In this document: positions 39,257 to 39,268 of the stretch, one piece after another
How positions within the stretch are numbered: the first letter of the stretch is position 1
Layout of the letters: each line of letters begins with the position of its first letter
Virus record (IMG/VR): IMGVR_UViG_3300009183_000177
Coordinates: 1-39,268 of that record
Direction: 5' to 3' (one strand)
Length of the DNA stretch: 39,268 nucleotides
From: a virus
Notes under the pieces: model-generated
The model's database searches: none
The model's input: only the letters and a program-made list of their open reading frames with translations
What the model was told of the DNA's origin: nothing
Program-made: the position numbers and the translations under genes

Positions 39257-39268
39257 AGGGGAGACACC
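39257..39268. repeat. Right copy of 12-nt terminal direct repeat
   Basis: AGGGGAGACACC, identical to bases 1-12. The base before it (GAG) has no counterpart at the left end because the window starts there, so the true repeat length cannot exceed 12 in this sequence. Confidence 0.6.

Noticed and set aside
1-39268. tRNA genes
   Set aside because: No cloverleaf with a GTTCGAATC-type T loop was recognised in the few intergenic gaps, which are mostly too short.

Overview
This window looks like a complete genome of a tailed, siphovirus-type phage, about 39.3 kb. The first 12 bases (AGGGGAGACACC) recur as the last 12, next to the small terminase gene, which suggests a circularisable molecule with cohesive ends or an assembly overlap. 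The host is probably a Gram-negative bacterium: the lysis region encodes a lipoprotein with a C-terminal membrane anchor, the layout of a unimolecular spanin that needs an outer membrane. Very few genes have a Shine-Dalgarno sequence; leaders are A-rich or pyrimidine-rich and often end in CC or ACC before ATG. That, with a moderately GC-rich composition, fits hosts outside the classical SD-using groups (for example Verrucomicrobiota or Bacteroidota), but the host cannot be fixed from the sequence.

Layout. (i) 1-622 has no convincing gene and is AT-rich. It holds repeated GTTACTAA/TTAGTAAC words, operator-like GTAAC palindromes and an 83-nt imperfect palindrome. It lies between the end of the left operon and, across the circular junction, the start of the late genes, so it is the best candidate for origin, late promoter and cos functions. 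(ii) 623-8605, minus strand: an HTH regulator, small accessory proteins (one with GTATAG-type octapeptide repeats), a TOPRIM primase-helicase, a VRR-NUC nuclease, SSB and an SF2 helicase. (iii) 8727-16186, plus strand, divergent from (ii): a RecE-like exonuclease, a DnaQ-like exonuclease, a small HTH protein, a ParB-like protein with a lysine/alanine-rich tail, a TOPRIM topoisomerase-VI-A-like protein broken by a C10 frameshift, and many small proteins. (iv) 16233-39191, minus strand, convergent with (iii) across a terminator: read in transcription order from 39191, small and large terminase (lambda gpA type), two small head proteins, portal, S49 protease, scaffold-like protein, major capsid protein, two capsid-associated proteins, connector/terminator proteins, tail protein, tail chaperone-like protein, tape measure, distal tail proteins, a very Ser/Thr-rich protein coupled to a GT-A glycosyltransferase, fibre proteins, then spanin, holin candidate, endolysin and a Cys-rich protein.

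How it works together. The early arms diverge from 8606-8726 and supply replication and recombination enzymes. No integrase, CI-like repressor or DNA polymerase was recognised, so the phage is probably virulent, or its lysogeny genes are unrecognisable, and it uses the host replicase. Two families of repeated upstream elements were found: a TTTTTCTT element 40-41 nt before three start codons (upstream of genes at 3105 minus, 11130 plus and 15653 plus), and a 33-nt TTGACAA element upstream of two tail genes (29746 and 22387 minus). They look like phage-specific promoters. The most interesting candidates for new biology are these promoter families, the HTH operator shared with the 1-622 control region, and the glycosyltransferase coupled to the Ser/Thr-rich tail protein.
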